Of a DNA stretch of 64,000 nucleotides, positions 62,525-64,000 are shown one piece after another. The notes under the pieces were generated by a model. It made no database searches and was not told the DNA's origin. It saw nothing but the letters and a program-made list of their open reading frames with translations. A program made the translations under genes and the position numbers. The stretch lies in assembly GCA_024235875.1 (NCBI GenBank), contig JACKLP010000001.1, positions 434,001 to 498,000 on the forward strand, read 5' to 3'. Within the stretch, counting starts at the first letter, position 1. Every line of letters starts with the position of its first letter. Source of the DNA: Burkholderiaceae bacterium. GTDB lineage: Bacteria; Pseudomonadota; Gammaproteobacteria; Burkholderiales; Burkholderiaceae_E.

Positions 62525-63448
62525 TTGCGCCAAGGCGCCAAGCCCAAGCCCGCGGTCCAGAGCATGACCGGCTATGCGAGCGGCCATCGGAGCACGCCCG
62601 CAGGCCAGCTCGCACTCGAGCTTCGCAGCGTCAACAGCCGCTACCTCGACCTGGTGTTCCGGATGCCCGACGAGCTGCGCTCGGCCGAGCCGGCGCTGCG
62701 CGAACTGCTGGGCTCGCGCCTGCAACGGGGCAAGGTCGAGTGCCGGGTCTCGCTGCGCGCCGACACGGCGGTGCGCCAGTCCGGCGCCGAGATCGATGAA
62801 GCCGCGTTCAAGGCACTGAGCGACTCGATCCAGCGGATCGAGCAGCGGATGCCGGGCCTGGCGCGCCCGAGCGTCGTCGACCTGCTCAAGTGGCCGGGCC
62901 TGTTCGGCGAGCCGGTCGCGATCGAATCGGTCACACCCGAGGTCGTCTCGCTCGCCGGGGAGCTGCTCGATGCCTTCGTCGAGTCGCGGGTACGCGAGGG
63001 GGCGCGGCTCGCCCTGCTGATCCTGGAGCGCGTCGGCCAGATCGAGGCGCTGGTCGCGGGACTGGTCGAGCGCAGCCCGCAATTGCTCGACGCCTACCAG
63101 ACCCGGCTCGTCGAGCGCCTCGAGGCCGCGCTCTCGGCGAGCCCGTCGGCGGCGGCGCTACCGCGCGAGGAGACAATGGCGCGCGTGCGCCAGGAAGTGG
63201 TCGCCTATGGACTGCGAATCGACGTGGCCGAGGAACTGGACCGGCTCGAGACTCACCTGGCCGAATGCCGGCGCCTGCTCGCGGGCCACGGCCCGGTGGG
63301 CAAGCGGCTCGATTTCCTGGTCCAGGAGCTCAATCGGGAAGCCAATACGCTTGGCTCGAAGGCCGCGGCCGTGGATCTGTCGTCGTCGGCCGTGGAACTG
63401 AAGATCCTCATCGAACAGATCCGAGAGCAACTCCAGAACCTCGAATGA
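62525..63448 (+). CDS. yicC: YicC family endoribonuclease-like protein
   Basis: Protein of 307 residues with SMTGYASGHRSTP near the start, SVNSRYLDLVFRMPDELRS, LQRGKVECRVSL, and the C-terminal DUF1732 part KRLDFLVQELNREANTLGSK with VELKILIEQIREQLQNLE. YicC has been linked to RNA decay. The start is a TTG at 62525 with GGAGAG seven bases upstream; an ATG at 62564 would start at the conserved MTGYA. It overlaps gmk by 4 bp (ATGA). Confidence 0.88.
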   Translation: MRQGAKPKPAVQSMTGYASGHRSTPAGQLALELRSVNSRYLDLVFRMPDELRSAEPALRELLGSRLQRGKVECRVSLRADTAVRQSGAEIDEAAFKALSDSIQRIEQRMPGLARPSVVDLLKWPGLFGEPVAIESVTPEVVSLAGELLDAFVESRVREGARLALLILERVGQIEALVAGLVERSPQLLDAYQTRLVERLEAALSASPSAAALPREETMARVRQEVVAYGLRIDVAEELDRLETHLAECRRLLAGHGPVGKRLDFLVQELNREANTLGSKAAAVDLSSSAVELKILIEQIREQLQNLE

Positions 63449-64000
63449 AGCGCAGCGAATACGCCGGCAGCCTGTTCGTCGTGGTCGCGCCATCGGGCGC
63501 CGGCAAGACCTCGATGGTGCGGGCCCTGCTCGCCGAGCAGCCGGGTATTCGCCTGTCGGTTTCTTGCACGACGCGCGCGCCCAGAACCGGCGAGGTCGAC
63601 GGCACCGACTACTTCTTCGTGGCGCGCGAGGACTTCGTGCGCCGCCGCGACGCGGGCGAGTTCATCGAATGGGCCGAGGTACACGGGAATTTCTACGGGA
63701 CCTCCCGGGCCTGGATCGAGGAGCGGATGCGCGACGGCGACGACATCCTGCTCGAGATCGACTGGCAGGGTGCCACCCAGGTCAAGCAACTGTTCCCCGA
63801 GGCGGTCGGCGTGTTCATCGCCCCGCCGTCGCTTCAGGCATTGCGCGATCGGCTCGAGCGGCGCGGTACCGACAGCCCCGAAGAGATCGATCGTCGGGTC
63901 GCTGCCGCCGAACGCGAACTCCAAGAGGCCGGCCGGTTCGAATATGTTATTATTAATCAAGAGTTTGCTACAGCTCTAAGGCAACTGGGTGCCATCATCG
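63445..64000 (+). CDS. gmk: Guanylate kinase (cut by window edge)
   Basis: Enzyme that phosphorylates GMP to GDP. 185 residues are visible of about 200-210: P-loop APSGAGKT at 15-22, SCTTRAPRTGEVDGTDYFFV, GEFIEWAEVHGNFYGTS, LLEIDWQGA and DRLERRGTDSPEEIDRRV. All GMP- and ATP-binding motifs are present. Coupled to yicC by a 4-bp overlap. The last bases (VIINQEF) are AT-rich as is common near the end of gmk, where rpoZ usually follows. Confidence 0.94.
   Translation, partial: MKRSEYAGSLFVVVAPSGAGKTSMVRALLAEQPGIRLSVSCTTRAPRTGEVDGTDYFFVAREDFVRRRDAGEFIEWAEVHGNFYGTSRAWIEERMRDGDDILLEIDWQGATQVKQLFPEAVGVFIAPPSLQALRDRLERRGTDSPEEIDRRVAAAERELQEAGRFEYVIINQEFATALRQLGAII

Overview
The window is high-GC, densely coded bacterial DNA. 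The gene content and order (gmk-yicC-kinase-PP2C-rph-rdgB-hemW, glnA-ntrB-ntrC, many acyl-CoA and aromatic catabolism genes, TRAP transporter, DUF1254/DUF1214 and DUF6285 proteins) point to a betaproteobacterium, probably Burkholderiales. This assignment is inferred from family recognition and synteny, not from a database search.

Layout. 0-2.8 kb: a tungstate ABC transporter (tupABC, tupA cut by the left edge) with a divergent HTH/PBP-like regulator. 3-8.2 kb: DUF3237 protein, zinc alcohol dehydrogenase, a three-part TRAP transporter and a DUF2889 protein. 8.3-18.9 kb: HCCA-isomerase-like protein, acyl-CoA dehydrogenase next to a phosphotransferase-DUF6285 fusion, nhaR, a BI-1 family membrane protein with a strong terminator, two exporters, an acyl-CoA synthetase, a VOC protein and an outer-membrane barrel. 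19-23 kb: D-tartrate dehydratase between a FAD-linked and an FMN-linked 2-hydroxyacid dehydrogenase.

23-26 kb is a decayed segment: a symporter pseudogene, an intact lipoprotein gene and a glmU fragment, bounded by a 36-bp imperfect direct repeat. Next to it (25.9-33.2 kb) is a minus-strand operon for the reverse sulfate-reduction pathway of sulfur oxidation (sat, metallophosphoesterase, aprM, aprB, aprA, an unknown 116-residue protein, a SlyD-like isomerase and an unknown 53-residue protein), divergent from a LysR gene. Sulfite plus AMP would be oxidised to APS by AprBA, with electrons passing to the membrane through AprM, and Sat would recover ATP. The accessory genes of this operon are the best candidates in the window for undescribed biology.

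33.4-36.5 kb: a SUMF1-like protein, a lower-GC patch (DUF2867 protein, glycosyltransferase, vapB with a truncated vapC) and tRNA-Glu and tRNA-Ala genes. 36.6-40.4 kb: folD, an M3 oligopeptidase and a DUF4124/glutaredoxin protein. 40.5-46.8 kb: a homoprotocatechuate meta-cleavage cluster with a P450 and a divergent LysR; its hydratase gene is broken by a short internal deletion. 47-52.4 kb: acyl-CoA dehydrogenase, DUF1254/DUF1214 protein, sulfatase, exonuclease III. 52.4-57.8 kb: ntrC, ntrB, a DUF4124 protein and glnA, the last with a recognisable sigma-54 promoter. 57.8-64 kb: hemW, rdgB, rph, PP2C phosphatase and Ser/Thr kinase on the minus strand, then yicC and gmk (cut by the right edge) on the plus strand.

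Four genes (symporter, glmU, vapC, hydratase) carry deletions, mostly internal. This may reflect real decay or an assembly artefact, and it should be resolved before metabolic conclusions are drawn.
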